This document shows, piece after piece, positions 7,499 to 17,120 of a stretch of 57,882 nucleotides of DNA. The translations under genes were made by a program, and so were the position numbers. Source of the DNA: Opitutia bacterium (GTDB taxonomy: Bacteria > Verrucomicrobiota > Verrucomicrobiia > Opitutales > Coraliomargaritaceae); assembly GCA_002862945.1 (NCBI GenBank), contig PKCJ01000060.1, positions 1-57,882 on the forward strand, in the 5' to 3' direction. Position 1 is the first letter of the stretch; every line of letters begins with the position of its first letter. Under the pieces are notes generated by a model. It ran no database searches. It was not told where the DNA came from and worked only from the letters and a program-made list of their open reading frames with translations.

Positions 7499-8971
7499 AT
7501 GAACCCAAGCGTTAGTCATTTGCTCAATTGCGTTGATACGATTCGTCGTAAACTCCGTGAGGATAGCGCAGTAACTTGCCTGATTACGGATAGTCGTCGC
7601 GTAGTGCCAGGGGCTCTCTTTTTTGCGATTGGTGGTCTGCGCACAGATGGCAATCTCTATGTTGAAGAAGCTGTTGATCGTGGCGCAGTAGCTATCATCA
7701 CTGAAGAAAATCTTGGGCATCACTTCCCGATCGACTATATCCAAGTCGCTAATGTTCGTCAGACTTTGGCGCTTATTTCTCGGGATTTCTATCATGCTCC
7801 CGATGCTAAACTCGGCATTACGGGTATCACTGGTACTAATGGGAAGACAACTGTCTCCATGCTTACGCAGTATCTAATCGGCGGGCAAGACCAAGTTGGT
7901 CTCGTCGGTACTATTCGCTATGATCTGGGCAAGCGTACGCTACCATCTTTTCGTACTACACCAGAATCGGTGGATGTCTACGCTTTACTCGGGCAGATGG
8001 TAGAGAACAATTGCACAGAGGCCGTGATTGAGGTTAGCTCCCACGGGATTGATCAGAAACGTATTTACGGCCTAGATGTCGGCGTAGCTACGTTTTTGAA
8101 TCTTACGCAGGATCATATCGATTACCACAAATCGATGGAGGCATACTTTGAAGTTAAAAAGCGTTTGTTCACCGGAGAAATGGGGCGCCAGCCGCGTAAA
8201 GCAGTCATAAATATAGACTGCCCATACGGTAAACGCCTATTCGGCGAACTACCCGAGTGTGTCGAAGCCACTAGCTTTGCAATTGAAACTAAGGCTACTT
8301 TTCGTGCAGAAAACGTCGCGCTCTTCGCTGACCGCACAGAGTTCAAGCTCACTTGGCCTGAGGGTCAGGCGCAGGTCATCTCCCCCTTACTTGGCCGCTA
8401 TAATGTGAGCAATTTATTGGCAGCACTCGCGATCGCATACATAAAAGGCTACTCCATCAAAGCGATGCTTGACTGCGCCGCTTCTTTTCCAGGTGTGCCC
8501 GGTCGCATGGAGCGGATTGATGAGAACCAGCCATTTAATGTGCTCGTCGATTATGCTCACACCGATGATGCCATCAGCCACGCCTGTGCTATGCTGCAAG
8601 AGATAACGCCAGGACGCCTTGTAATTGTCTTTGGCTGTGGCGGGGACCGAGATCGTACTAAGCGGGCGCCCATGCTGCGCGCAGCTATCGAGGGTGCCGA
8701 CAAAGTCTTTGTTACTTCGGATAATCCACGCACGGAGTCGATCGATCAAATCTTCGCCGACATGCAAGTAGCCAAGGACAGTGAAAGTGCCCACTTTGCC
8801 AAGGACCGCAAGCACGCTATTTCGCTAGCGCTAGATTGCGCTGAAGCTGGAGATTGCGTTTTGATCGCAGGGAAAGGTCACGAGGCTTTCCAAGAGTTTG
8901 ACGGCACAGTGATTCCTTTTGATGATCGCTTAATAGCCCGTGATTTGATACGTCTTAAAAAAAATTCCTGA
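7499..8971 (+). CDS. murE: UDP-MurNAc-L-alanyl-D-glutamate:meso-diaminopimelate ligase
   Basis: Adds the third residue of the peptidoglycan stem peptide in the cytoplasm. The ATP loop GITGTNGKTT is at residues 109-118. The specificity motif D-N-P-R is at about 408-411, which in characterised MurE enzymes selects meso-diaminopimelate rather than lysine. The frame is open back to 7385, inside the PBP gene, but the ATG at 7499 gives 490 residues, the usual family length, and puts the conserved LITDSRRVVPGALFFA block near residue 25. Two bases separate its stop from murF. Confidence 0.95.
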   Translation: MNPSVSHLLNCVDTIRRKLREDSAVTCLITDSRRVVPGALFFAIGGLRTDGNLYVEEAVDRGAVAIITEENLGHHFPIDYIQVANVRQTLALISRDFYHAPDAKLGITGITGTNGKTTVSMLTQYLIGGQDQVGLVGTIRYDLGKRTLPSFRTTPESVDVYALLGQMVENNCTEAVIEVSSHGIDQKRIYGLDVGVATFLNLTQDHIDYHKSMEAYFEVKKRLFTGEMGRQPRKAVINIDCPYGKRLFGELPECVEATSFAIETKATFRAENVALFADRTEFKLTWPEGQAQVISPLLGRYNVSNLLAALAIAYIKGYSIKAMLDCAASFPGVPGRMERIDENQPFNVLVDYAHTDDAISHACAMLQEITPGRLVIVFGCGGDRDRTKRAPMLRAAIEGADKVFVTSDNPRTESIDQIFADMQVAKDSESAHFAKDRKHAISLALDCAEAGDCVLIAGKGHEAFQEFDGTVIPFDDRLIARDLIRLKKNS

Positions 8972-8973
8972 CG

Positions 8974-10368
8974 ATGCCATCTTTTGATCCACAACACTTA
9001 GCCGACTGGACGGGTGGATCATGGTCAGAAGAGCCAAAAATTGCCATCGAAGGCTTTTGTTTCGATGCGCGGCAGATTAAGCCGGGGCAATGCTTCGTTG
9101 CCTTGAGCTTGGGTTCTCGTGATGGGCATGAATTTCTCGAACAAGCAGCCAAGGGTGGGGCGGTGGCTGCGATCGTTGAAACTTCCAAGCCAATTATACT
9201 CCCTCAGTTGAAAGTAGCCGACTCACTTGTCGCCCTCGGTGCGATTGGAGCTGCCGTGCGTTCGATATTCTCAAAGCCGGTCGTTGGCATTACTGGAAGT
9301 TGCGGCAAAACTTCGACTAAGGAAATGCTACGCTGCTTACTCGGCGAGGACAGAACTCATGCGACTGCGGGGAATTGGAATAACCGCATCGGTGTGCCCA
9401 TGACACTTTTCGGGCTCGATTCAAACTCACATGACTTCGCCGTAATCGAAGCCGGCATCAATCAGCCCGACGAAATGGGACAACTTGGAAAAATGATCCA
9501 AGCCGACCTAACAGTACTGACAAATATCGAAGCCGCCCACCTAGAACTTCTTGGCAGCTTGGAAGGCATTGCTACTGAAAAATCACTTTTAGCAGAAAGC
9601 GCCAAACCTGATTCTCCGATTATTTTACACGCCGATGTCTTACGCTATCACGCTTATAAAAATTTAGCACACCGTGCTGTAGTGCTATTGCCTGAAGGCG
9701 CTTCCGCTCCAGATTTACCATGCAAGCAGATTGTTCGCTATAAAATCTCTGAACTAATGGAGGATCGAGGGGCAGCTTTATCACCGCAGGTATTTTGGCA
9801 AGTCTCCATTGATGGTCGAAACTACCCAATTGCGAGTCCTAGCTTAGGCATTGCGACCAACTCGGCGCTGGCCATCGTCGCAGCTAAGTATCTTGGCGTC
9901 GTTGTGTCTGAAATTCGCGAGCGAATTGAAGTATGGCGACCTACCGGTAATCGCGGATGTATTGAAACGTTTGGAGAGCAGACTTTTTACATCGATTGCT
10001 ATAATGCCAATCCTTCGTCGATGGCCGATGCGCTCGATGCCTTTGACCGAAGCACGCCTCAAGGTATACCACGTTTTTATATACTCGGTGCCATGGATGA
10101 ACTCGGAACGACCGCTCCCGCCCAGCACGAAGCCATAGGGCGCTTACTCAAACTCCGCCCGGGAGACCGCGTAGCCTTCGTCGGTTCCACAGAGTTGACT
10201 GAAGCCTACGCCTCAGCGATTTCAGTAGAACAATATCTACACGCTGACAGCGTCGAAATAATTAAATCCACCATTGCTCAATTCAAAGGAGCCATCTTTC
10301 TCAAAGGTAGCCGTAATTACTCACTTGAAAAGCTCCTGCCTTCGGCAAATTTAAACCTCAATCCCTGA
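8974..10368 (+). CDS. murF: UDP-MurNAc-tripeptide:D-alanyl-D-alanine ligase
   Basis: Completes the UDP-MurNAc-pentapeptide in the cytoplasm. The 464-residue protein has the Mur-ligase ATP loop GITGSCGKTSTKEML from about residue 105, the MurF-characteristic TAGNWNNRIGVPMTL block just after it, an EAGINQPDEMG segment, and a C-terminal DCYNANPSSM motif typical of MurF. It starts 2 bases after murE and ends 9 bases before mraY. Note that the second P-loop residue block reads GSCGKT where most homologues have GSxGKT, so the cysteine is acceptable. Confidence 0.94.
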   Translation: MPSFDPQHLADWTGGSWSEEPKIAIEGFCFDARQIKPGQCFVALSLGSRDGHEFLEQAAKGGAVAAIVETSKPIILPQLKVADSLVALGAIGAAVRSIFSKPVVGITGSCGKTSTKEMLRCLLGEDRTHATAGNWNNRIGVPMTLFGLDSNSHDFAVIEAGINQPDEMGQLGKMIQADLTVLTNIEAAHLELLGSLEGIATEKSLLAESAKPDSPIILHADVLRYHAYKNLAHRAVVLLPEGASAPDLPCKQIVRYKISELMEDRGAALSPQVFWQVSIDGRNYPIASPSLGIATNSALAIVAAKYLGVVVSEIRERIEVWRPTGNRGCIETFGEQTFYIDCYNANPSSMADALDAFDRSTPQGIPRFYILGAMDELGTTAPAQHEAIGRLLKLRPGDRVAFVGSTELTEAYASAISVEQYLHADSVEIIKSTIAQFKGAIFLKGSRNYSLEKLLPSANLNLNP

Positions 10369-10377
10369 TTACTCGCA

Positions 10378-11481
10378 ATGCTATCTTACCTTGCAGAATT
10401 TGAAAATATCTTTGGTCCATTCCGACTCTTCCGCTACCTGACACTACGTGCGGCGTTTGCTGGACTGACCGCCATGAGCATTGGTTTCATCCTTGGACCT
10501 TGGATTTTTGCCAAACTCCGTCAGTTAAGCGCCAAACAAGCCTTTCGCGGGGAAGACGAAGTCGGCATACTCGCGGAACTCCACGCCAGTAAAGCGCAAA
10601 CGCCCACTATGGGTGGCCTTATGATCTGTGTATCAGTCGTCGGTAGCGCTTTACTATGGGCGCGTCCCAACATTTATGTCTACACTGCGCTCATCATCTA
10701 TCTCGGCCTCACCGTAATCGGCTTTCTTGACGATTATCTCAAAGTCTCCAAGTCCAACAGCAAAGGCCTACCGGGTCGTTGGAAACTACTTGGCCAAGGG
10801 CTACTAACTGTCATCGCATTAGCTTGCCTGCTGAGTGTACCCGAATCTGCATCGAAGATGCGTGAGTTATGGGTGCCATTCTATAAGGGTGTAGTCATCT
10901 CGGAAATGTCACTTTTCATTCTCGTACCCTTTCTATTTCTAATCCTTTCCGGCTCGAGTAATGCGATCAATCTAACCGACGGTGTCGATGGTCTGGCGAT
11001 CGGTTGCACCGTTACTGTCGCGCTTGCCTACACGATTATGGCCTACGTGGCGGGTAATGTTATCATTTCGGATTATCTCTTCATTAGCTACATACCTGGT
11101 GTGGGTGAACTCGCTGTCGTCTGCGTGGCATTGCTGGGGGCAAGCCTGGCCTTTCTTTGGTACAACTCTCATCCTGCCGAGGTTTTCATGGGAGATACTG
11201 GTTCACTCGCACTCGGGGGACTCATCGGGATGATCGCCTTTATGGTGCATCAACCACTCACTTTGATCATCGTTGGTGGTATCTTTGTGATGGAAGCGGG
11301 TTCAGTGATTCTTCAAGTAGGCTCCTTTAAATTGTTTGGCGGCAAACGTATCTTTCGTATGTCACCCATCCACCATCATTTTGAGCTTAAGGGCTGGCAT
11401 GAGAACAAAGTCGTTATCCGTTTCTGGATTCTTTCTCTCATCTTTGCCATGGCTGGGCTAGCAACTCTGAAGCTGCGCTAG
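10378..11481 (+). CDS. mraY: Phospho-N-acetylmuramoyl-pentapeptide transferase
   Basis: Integral membrane enzyme that transfers phospho-MurNAc-pentapeptide to undecaprenyl phosphate, giving lipid I. The 367-residue sequence has about ten hydrophobic segments and the Mg-binding and substrate motifs of the family: FLDDYLKVSKSNSKGLPGRW, NLTDGVDGLA, EVFMGDTGSLALGG and the HHHFELKGW loop near the C-terminus. It is the last dcw gene here: instead of murD, ftsW and murG, the next genes run on the opposite strand. Its final 24 bases overlap an opposite-strand candidate ORF. Confidence 0.96.
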   Translation: MLSYLAEFENIFGPFRLFRYLTLRAAFAGLTAMSIGFILGPWIFAKLRQLSAKQAFRGEDEVGILAELHASKAQTPTMGGLMICVSVVGSALLWARPNIYVYTALIIYLGLTVIGFLDDYLKVSKSNSKGLPGRWKLLGQGLLTVIALACLLSVPESASKMRELWVPFYKGVVISEMSLFILVPFLFLILSGSSNAINLTDGVDGLAIGCTVTVALAYTIMAYVAGNVIISDYLFISYIPGVGELAVVCVALLGASLAFLWYNSHPAEVFMGDTGSLALGGLIGMIAFMVHQPLTLIIVGGIFVMEAGSVILQVGSFKLFGGKRIFRMSPIHHHFELKGWHENKVVIRFWILSLIFAMAGLATLKLR

Positions 11482-11676
11482 AACACGCTCCAAGAAAAAG
11501 AGATCATAATATTTCGAGTCCGCCACGTCGATCAACTCTTCTACTAGCTTTGGAATATCTTTCTTACGCTCGATGCCATCTCGATAGTTCACGCGGATGC
11601 CCTGTTGTGCTAATTGTCCTCGTCTAACGCGTTTCACCTGTGCCGTGGAGGACGTATTTATAAGTGCATAGCTCAT
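11458..11676 (-). CDS. Candidate small protein gene overlapping the 3' ends of proA and mraY
   Basis: Out of frame with proA and starting within its last ~50 bases, a 72-codon frame continues for 170 bases past the proA stop. The part beyond proA (roughly residues 18-71) reads like real protein: [20 protein letters not shown] followed by an amphipathic [14 protein letters not shown] segment. The start is uncertain: ATG at 11676, or GTG at 11637 (about 59 residues). No family is recognised. It could be a genuine coupled small gene, the frame-shifted remnant of an older gene, or a chance frame. Confidence 0.35.
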   Translation of the reverse strand: MSYALINTSSTAQVKRVRRGQLAQQGIRVNYRDGIERKKDIPKLVEELIDVADSKYYDLFFLERVLAQLQSC

Positions 11677-12895
11677 TCAGACCCATGGGACCTCGCGCAT
11701 GGAGGCGGTCGGTGGAGATGCCGATTTCGGCACCTAGGCCGAACTCAAAACCGTCAGAAAAACGGGTCGAGGCGTTGTGAAAGACGGCGGCTGAATCGAC
11801 AGCAGTGAGGAAAGTCTGTGCAGCGGCAGCATCTGCCGTCACTATGCTATCGGTATGACCGGAGCTGTTAGCATTGATCAAATCGATAGCGGCCTTTAAG
11901 TCAGGCACGATGGCGATAGCGATGATCAAGTCTGTGTATTCGGTGGCGAAGTCTTCGTTGGAGGCATCGACGAGGGGCAGCCCGCTGGCTGAAAGGAGGG
12001 CTTTGGCATGCTTATCGACGCGCAGTTCGACACCGTTGTCATGCAGTGCTTTGGCGAGTCGGGGCAGTTGTGAGGCGGCATCTTGATGAACAACGAGATT
12101 CTCTGCGGCGTTACATACGCTGGGGCGCTGACATTTTGAGTTGATCAGAATATTCTTGGCCATTTCGGCATCGGCCGTGGCATCAATGTAAACAGAGCAG
12201 ACGCCTGTGTAGTGCTTAATCACAGGTATGCGGCTATTCTCTACGGTGAAGCGAATAAGGCTTTCGCCTCCGCGTGGAATGATACAGTGGATGGTATCGT
12301 CTTGTTTGAGTAGTATGTTGAGCGCGGCGCGGTCCGTGGTTGGAATAAATTGAACAGCGTCTGGGTGGATGCCGTTGGCGCGTAGTGCGTCTTGCACGAT
12401 TGCTGCCAGTTTCATATTGCTATGAAAGGCTTCTTTGCCGCCACGTAAGATGGAGGCGTTGCCTGACTTTAGACATAAAACGGCGCAATCCACGGTGACA
12501 TTAGGCCGAGACTCATAAATAATTCCGATGACGCCAATGGGGACGCGGATCTTGCGCAGGTCGAATCCCTTTGGGGGAGCAAGGCGCTCAATTTCGAAGC
12601 TGACGGGATCGGGCAAGGCGGCGACTTGGCGCACGCCTTCGGCCATCGCGGCTATACGCTCGGGCGATAAGGTGAGCCGCTCTGTCATGGGCGCAGTGAG
12701 CTTGAGGCTTTTGGCTGTTTCGAGGTCGAGCGCATTGGCTTTAAGTATGGCGTCGGTCTGCGTAATGAGCTGCTCAGCCAGGTCGAGAAGGAATTTATTT
12801 TTCGTCTCCGTGGGAATCGCAGCCAGTTCGAGCGAGGCTGTGCGTGCCCGCTTTGCGATATCGACGACGAGTTCGGTGATCTGATCCTTATTCAT
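11624..12895 (-). CDS. proA: Gamma-glutamyl phosphate reductase
   Basis: NADPH-dependent reduction of gamma-glutamyl phosphate to glutamate semialdehyde, second step of proline synthesis; cytoplasmic, aldehyde-dehydrogenase fold. The 423-residue protein has the [15 protein letters not shown] block at about 120-134, the [12 protein letters not shown] segment, and the catalytic cysteine at residue 261 in [10 protein letters not shown]. The C-terminal [13 protein letters not shown]-type segment is intact. No proB lies in the window, so glutamate 5-kinase must be elsewhere. A possible small ORF runs out of frame from its 3' end. Confidence 0.95.
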   Translation of the reverse strand: MNKDQITELVVDIAKRARTASLELAAIPTETKNKFLLDLAEQLITQTDAILKANALDLETAKSLKLTAPMTERLTLSPERIAAMAEGVRQVAALPDPVSFEIERLAPPKGFDLRKIRVPIGVIGIIYESRPNVTVDCAVLCLKSGNASILRGGKEAFHSNMKLAAIVQDALRANGIHPDAVQFIPTTDRAALNILLKQDDTIHCIIPRGGESLIRFTVENSRIPVIKHYTGVCSVYIDATADAEMAKNILINSKCQRPSVCNAAENLVVHQDAASQLPRLAKALHDNGVELRVDKHAKALLSASGLPLVDASNEDFATEYTDLIIAIAIVPDLKAAIDLINANSSGHTDSIVTADAAAAQTFLTAVDSAAVFHNASTRFSDGFEFGLGAEIGISTDRLHARGPMGLNELCTYKYVLHGTGETR

Positions 12896-12929
12896 GTTGT
12901 GAGGTGCATTCTAAACAGTGAGTACCTTT

Positions 12930-13910
12930 TTAAATGTTAGAGAGTATATCTTGCCAAACTTTTTCGCTAAGAACGCTGCCTTGTTCCTGTACGACGGCAG
13001 CTCCTAAAATGGAGCCGAGTTTGGCGCAATCAGCGAGTGGGCGCTCATGTAACCAGCCATAGAGGAAACCGGCTGCCCAAAGATCGCCAGCGCCAGTGGT
13101 GTCGATTACACGAGTGGCATGAACGGGCTCGATTTTTTCAACGATGCCTGCGTGAGCAATGTAGGATCCGTGCGCACCGACTTTGATGGCAGCGATCTCA
13201 CTGAGTCCAGCTAGCTGGAGCGCGACGGCAGCATAATCACTTTCGATACCAGTGTAAGCACTGCCTTCTTCCTCGTTTGCAAAAACAATGTCGACATAGT
13301 CGCTCAATAAGTCACGCAGGATGGATTTGGTGGCATTGACCACTTCAAAGCTAGCGAGGTCGAGGCTGATCGTGCAGCCTGCCTCTTTGGCGGATTCGAG
13401 CACACGGCGCATGAGGGCTTCATTGAACAGAAGGTAGCCTTCAATGTGGGCGTGGGTGCAGTCCGCGAAATCAGCAACGGATATTTCCTCAGGGGCAAGG
13501 GTCATGGCTGCTCCGAGATTGGTGCGCATGGTTCGTTCCCCATCAGGAGTAACGAGGGAGAGACAGCGACCATTCGGCACATCGCCGATTTTGAAGCGCG
13601 AGGTATCGCCGCCTATATTGGAAAAGCTGTCCCGGTAGTATACGCCCTCGGCGCAGTTGCCAATCTTGCCTAAAAAGCTGGTGGAGGCACCCATGCGAGC
13701 GAGGGCGAAGACAGTATTGCCTGCCGATCCGCCAGGTGTGGCAATGGCTGCTTTAGGTAGGCTCGCGATCAAGCTGGATATGGTGGGCGCATCGACGAGC
13801 TCCATACCGCCTTTATCGCCATCTATTTGCGCAACGAAAGATTCGTCAACGAAGGCGATGGCGTCGACGATGGGACTTCCAATGCCCAAAAGGGTGGAAC
13901 TGCTGTGCAT
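12930..13910 (-). CDS. PfkB-family carbohydrate/nucleoside kinase (adenosine kinase-like)
   Basis: A 326-residue ribokinase-fold kinase. The N-terminal [15 protein letters not shown] segment at about 60-74 is the substrate-side glycine motif, and the C-terminal DTTGAGD at 270-276 supplies the anion hole and catalytic Asp276. Overall spacing and the [13 protein letters not shown] and LDLASFEVV segments resemble bacterial adenosine kinase-like PfkB proteins rather than ribokinase or fructokinase, but substrate cannot be fixed by reading. It is transcribed with proA, 34 bases downstream, without an obvious metabolic link. Confidence 0.82.
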   Translation of the reverse strand: MHSSSTLLGIGSPIVDAIAFVDESFVAQIDGDKGGMELVDAPTISSLIASLPKAAIATPGGSAGNTVFALARMGASTSFLGKIGNCAEGVYYRDSFSNIGGDTSRFKIGDVPNGRCLSLVTPDGERTMRTNLGAAMTLAPEEISVADFADCTHAHIEGYLLFNEALMRRVLESAKEAGCTISLDLASFEVVNATKSILRDLLSDYVDIVFANEEEGSAYTGIESDYAAVALQLAGLSEIAAIKVGAHGSYIAHAGIVEKIEPVHATRVIDTTGAGDLWAAGFLYGWLHERPLADCAKLGSILGAAVVQEQGSVLSEKVWQDILSNI

Positions 13911-14046
13911 ACTTATGAATTAATGTTTGAGCTTGTTGTTTACCGTGAAGTCGCCGGAAGTGTGAGCAGTTGGTCGCCTAGACAAGGTCTGGCTTTGATC
14001 AAAATGCTATGGTCTTGCCACAATTTAGGGATGTTAAAAATAAAAA

Positions 14047-14072
14047 ACCGCCGCTCCGGGTGGAGGGGCGGT
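14047..14072 (-). terminator. Rho-independent terminator after the DUF3568-type lipoprotein gene
   Basis: ACCGCCGCTCC (14047-14057) pairs with GGAGGGGCGGT (14062-14072) around a GGGT loop with one internal mismatch. On the minus strand the stem is followed at once by TTTTTTATTTTT. It lies 26 bases past the lipoprotein stop. Confidence 0.85.
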
Positions 14073-14097
14073 CGTTCGGTCGCGCAGGGTGACGCAA

Positions 14098-14496
14098 TTA
14101 AAGTGCATCGCGGATGCGAGCATAAATCACCTGTGATTCAGCGAGATTACCTAAATAACCTACACGGATGCGGATTTCAGATTCTTCTTCAACCTCCTCA
14201 TCAGTCTGTTGACTTATGCGGACAGTGACTTTTTCGTCACCTACCTTACGGGAGTAGATTGTAATTGCGGATTCTGAATGAAGCTCACCTGTTCGGAAGT
14301 AGCCCATATCATCAAGTTCGCGAATGGATGTATTGAAAATTTGACCAATTGGCTTGTCGATAGGTGCATAGAAGTAGCCAGCGCGGAATTCAGCGAGCTG
14401 TTCTTGCCCCGTTAGAGGATCAGTAGCGACCGGGGTGGTGCAACCAGTAAAGATGCTAGCATAAATTGCGAGGAGTGTGATGAATGTTGCTTTCAT
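14098..14496 (-). CDS. Small lipoprotein, DUF3568-like
   Basis: A 132-residue secreted protein with a lipoprotein signal peptide: hydrophobic residues 4-17 followed by the lipobox-like F-T-G-C with Cys19 as the lipidation site. The mature part is short and mostly beta, with an acidic EEVEEESEIRIRVG stretch and a closing 'G.LGN.AESQ.IYA.I' pattern of the DUF3568 family of small envelope lipoproteins. Function is unknown. It has its own strong terminator just downstream and no obvious partner gene, so it is probably a single-gene unit. Confidence 0.75.
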   Translation of the reverse strand: MKATFITLLAIYASIFTGCTTPVATDPLTGQEQLAEFRAGYFYAPIDKPIGQIFNTSIRELDDMGYFRTGELHSESAITIYSRKVGDEKVTVRISQQTDEEVEEESEIRIRVGYLGNLAESQVIYARIRDAL

Positions 14497-14957
14497 AATT
14501 TATAGATGATTTGTTGAATATACTGAAGATGTAATCAGAAGCTTTATGTATAAGATTTCGTTTTCACCACGAAAAGCAAGCCTTCCGTCGCGTAGACTAA
14601 CGAATTTAATACCAATTTCTTACTAAACGAGTCTTCGGAGATGAAAAAGTCTAAGCATTGATGCTGACCATGGGGCGCTTTTCTCTTGGAGTTTCTGCTC
14701 GTATTTCAGTGCTTATGTTGGAGTCAGCTTTTAATTATTAGGCAAAGCCTATTTTGGTGTTTAGCCGATCGCATCAAAAAAAGATTGAGGCTCGCCCTCG
14801 ATACACCGAAAGCGAGCCTCTAATTAACCTAATAATACCAACAACCTAATTACTTAAATTAATCTTTTAACATTTAAAACACGCGACCTGTTTTAAACTT
14901 CCCTTTTTGTGTAATTTTTCAACTAGCGATATCGAGTAATCGAAGTATATTCGCAGA
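14497..14957. other. 461-base intergenic region between lipoprotein gene and xseA
   Basis: No open frame of note on either strand. It contains the xseA terminator at 14787-14820 and an AT-rich stretch. The leader of the lipoprotein gene must start in 14497-14570, where a poor TTGCTT/TCTTAT pair is all I can see on the minus strand. Nothing else is recognisable. Confidence 0.5.
14787..14820 (-). terminator. Rho-independent terminator after xseA
   Basis: GAGGCTCG (14787-14794) and CGAGCCTC (14813-14820) form a perfect 8-bp stem with an 18-base loop. On the minus strand the stem is followed by AATCTTTTTTTG, so it terminates leftward transcription from xseA, although it lies about 140 bases beyond the stop codon. 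Confidence 0.7.
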
Positions 14958-16322
14958 TTAGGTCGCTAATTTTTCGTTTTTTAGAGCAATCTCACCGTCT
15001 TGGAAAAGAGCTTTCAGCTGGGGCTCTTTCTGAGCCAGCGATACGCGATCTATGATAATACCATCACTGTTTTTGATCATGACGTAGCCTCGCTGCAGTG
15101 TGGCTTGGAGGCTTCCATTTTCAAGGCGTTGCTGGAGGCTTTGGAGTTTTTCCCTATTCCTAGAAGTAATTAAAATCCTGGCGCGTTCTAGACGCCTTGA
15201 GAAATCCTTCAGGTGCTGGTAAGCGATGCCAATACGGGTTTTTGGGTGCTGCTCGACGATGCGTTGTGCATATTTATTGAGAGCTTGCTGCTCGGTTGTA
15301 ATACGATGCGCTAGGTTGTTGCTTAGGTGGCTTTCCATCTCGTCAATCCGCATACTTATGTGTTGCACTCGGCGATCGGGAGCTATTATGCGCATTTGTG
15401 CAGAGAGATCCCGCAGTTGCGAGTGTTGATCGTTGAGGTAGCCCTTCACCCAGGCATATAAGTCACTCTCAGCGTTTTCACAGCGCGAGCGTGCTTCAAT
15501 GTAGAGCGACGAAATCAACTCGGCTGCTCCCGATGGAGTTTCCGCGCGTTTATCGGCCGCATAGTCCGTCAACACGGTATCGATTTCGTGGCCGATTGCT
15601 GAGATCACAGGCAGGGGACAAGCCGCCACTGCCCGCGCGAGGGCTTCCTCGTTAAATACCCAAAGGTCTTCGATGCTGCCCCCGCCGCGCGTAATCACGA
15701 TGAGGTCAAAAGCCTTACTCGCGACTGCATGTTCAAGCATTGCGGCCACTTCTTTGGCTGCACCTATACCCTGAACCCGGGCAGGAAAGATCACCACTTC
15801 ACCTGCGAACTTACGGCGACGCAGGATGCGTAGGAAGTCTCGTATTGCGGCACCCGTCGGCGATGTGACCACTGCGATTTTTTGTGGAAGCGTTGGAAGT
15901 GGCTTTTTATGTTCTGTATCAAAGATCCCCTCAGCGGCTAATTTCCTTTTAAGGCGTTCGTAATCCAATTGTAGGCGACCCTCTCCGCTTTGGATTACAA
16001 TCTTGGCTATCAACTGGTAGCGACCATGGGGCTCAAAAACAGATACGTCGCCTAGCAGTAGCACCTCCATGCCATCTTGAAGTTCGAATGATTGCCGCGT
16101 AGCATCCCGCGCAAAGAGGGCGCAGGGTAACTGACTGCCCGTATCTTTGAGTGAAAAGTAAATATGCCCCGAGCTTTGTTTTCGTAAATTAGAAACTTCA
16201 CCCTTCACCCAGACGCGGGAAAAGTTTTCTTCCAGCTGTACTTTGATCAAGCGTGTCAACGCAGTGACCTCGAGCACTTGTTCAGGGGGTGGTGTCATTA
16301 AGCTATCCAACATTATTAACAT
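14958..16322 (-). CDS. xseA: Exodeoxyribonuclease VII large subunit
   Basis: Catalytic subunit of the single-strand-specific exonuclease VII used in mismatch repair and DNA clean-up. The 454-residue protein has an N-terminal OB-fold (about 20-115, VWVKGEVSNLRKQSSGHIYF), the catalytic core with IAVVTSPTGAAIRDFL, ITRGGGSIEDLWVFNEE and SAIGHEIDTVLTDYAADKRA, and a coiled-coil C-terminal region (about 280-400). Codons 1, 4 and 9 are all Met; the exact start is uncertain. No xseB is next to it. Confidence 0.95.
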   Translation of the reverse strand: MLIMLDSLMTPPPEQVLEVTALTRLIKVQLEENFSRVWVKGEVSNLRKQSSGHIYFSLKDTGSQLPCALFARDATRQSFELQDGMEVLLLGDVSVFEPHGRYQLIAKIVIQSGEGRLQLDYERLKRKLAAEGIFDTEHKKPLPTLPQKIAVVTSPTGAAIRDFLRILRRRKFAGEVVIFPARVQGIGAAKEVAAMLEHAVASKAFDLIVITRGGGSIEDLWVFNEEALARAVAACPLPVISAIGHEIDTVLTDYAADKRAETPSGAAELISSLYIEARSRCENAESDLYAWVKGYLNDQHSQLRDLSAQMRIIAPDRRVQHISMRIDEMESHLSNNLAHRITTEQQALNKYAQRIVEQHPKTRIGIAYQHLKDFSRRLERARILITSRNREKLQSLQQRLENGSLQATLQRGYVMIKNSDGIIIDRVSLAQKEPQLKALFQDGEIALKNEKLAT

Positions 16323-16397
16323 TCTTTCGCCTCCACATTAGGGTGGCAAGGCGCTGAGTTCAGTTTTAGTTAACTGTAGTGGATCAGTGAAGCCTTT

Positions 16398-16442
16398 TTG
16401 AGCAAACTATTTCAGGGTTTCATATTTCGGAAATAGTTTTTT
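16398..16442. promoter_or_regulatory. Inverted repeat and candidate promoter between xseA and the LysM gene
   Basis: TTGAGC (16398-16403), 17 bases, then CATATT (16421-16426) would serve the LysM-Nudix pair on the plus strand. Overlapping it is a perfect 10-bp inverted repeat, AAACTATTTC at 16404-16413 and GAAATAGTTT at 16430-16439, ending in a run of six T. The repeat could be an operator straddling the promoter or an attenuator-like hairpin; there is no plus-strand gene just upstream for it to terminate. Confidence 0.4.
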
Positions 16443-16499
16443 GCTACCTAACTATCATTTGTAAACAACACTGGCTTGCCAATAACTGGAAAGCACGTA

Positions 16500-17120
16500 A
16501 TGTGTGCAACTGTGGAAGATGATTCTGAACTAAAAGAGACCTCTATGGTAACGCTCGCACTTGTTTTCCTTGCCATCTTACTTGGTGGGGCAGGATTTTA
16601 TTTGGGGCTCACCGCAAAGCAGCAGATTGCCCCACTCACGGAGTCCGTCGATGAGGGTAGTATTTCGGCCGCTCGCATAGACAGACAACTTTCTACGATC
16701 GATACACGGATTAAGGACTTGTCATTGCAGAATGCTAAACTTAAAGAGACCATCCAGCGCATCGGTCGCGAAAGTTCGCAGACCTTAATCGAGGTAAAGC
16801 AAGCGGGCGCAGGTGTTCAGTCCAACCGTGGCGAGCTCATTCTACTCGCTCAGAAGATTTCTCAGCTCGCCACCTCTGGCGCAGCTCCAGTCGCCTCAAG
16901 GTCGAGGACAGAAGCTATCAACACTAGCAGTGCAAAGAGCGCGACTGAGACTCTTGCATCCTCAGGACCTGCATCAACTTATAAAATCCAATCTGGCGAT
17001 ACCTTTGGCAAGATTGCTATTCAAAAAAACATAAGGCTAGATGCTCTCCTCGAGGCGAACCCAGATGTCGATCCGCGGCGCCTCAGTATCGGTAAAGAGA
17101 TTAATATTCCCGCCAACTAA
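16500..17120 (+). CDS. Membrane-anchored LysM-domain protein
   Basis: A 206-residue protein with a short acidic N-terminus, one membrane helix (about residues 16-36), a long coiled coil with Q/L/I heptads (about 50-115), a Ser/Ala/Thr linker, and a C-terminal LysM domain (about 162-205) opening [14 protein letters not shown]. LysM binds peptidoglycan glycan strands, so the protein probably bridges inner membrane and wall. A GGAAAG element 6-7 bases before the ATG at 16500 supports this start over the upstream TTG at 16476. It overlaps the Nudix gene by one base (TAATG). Confidence 0.8.
   Translation: MCATVEDDSELKETSMVTLALVFLAILLGGAGFYLGLTAKQQIAPLTESVDEGSISAARIDRQLSTIDTRIKDLSLQNAKLKETIQRIGRESSQTLIEVKQAGAGVQSNRGELILLAQKISQLATSGAAPVASRSRTEAINTSSAKSATETLASSGPASTYKIQSGDTFGKIAIQKNIRLDALLEANPDVDPRRLSIGKEINIPAN

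Noticed and set aside
13827-14228. Plus-strand frame of 133 codons opposite the PfkB kinase start and lipoprotein end
   Set aside because: It spans a clear minus-strand terminator (14047-14072) and is antisense to two recognised genes; no motif supports it.
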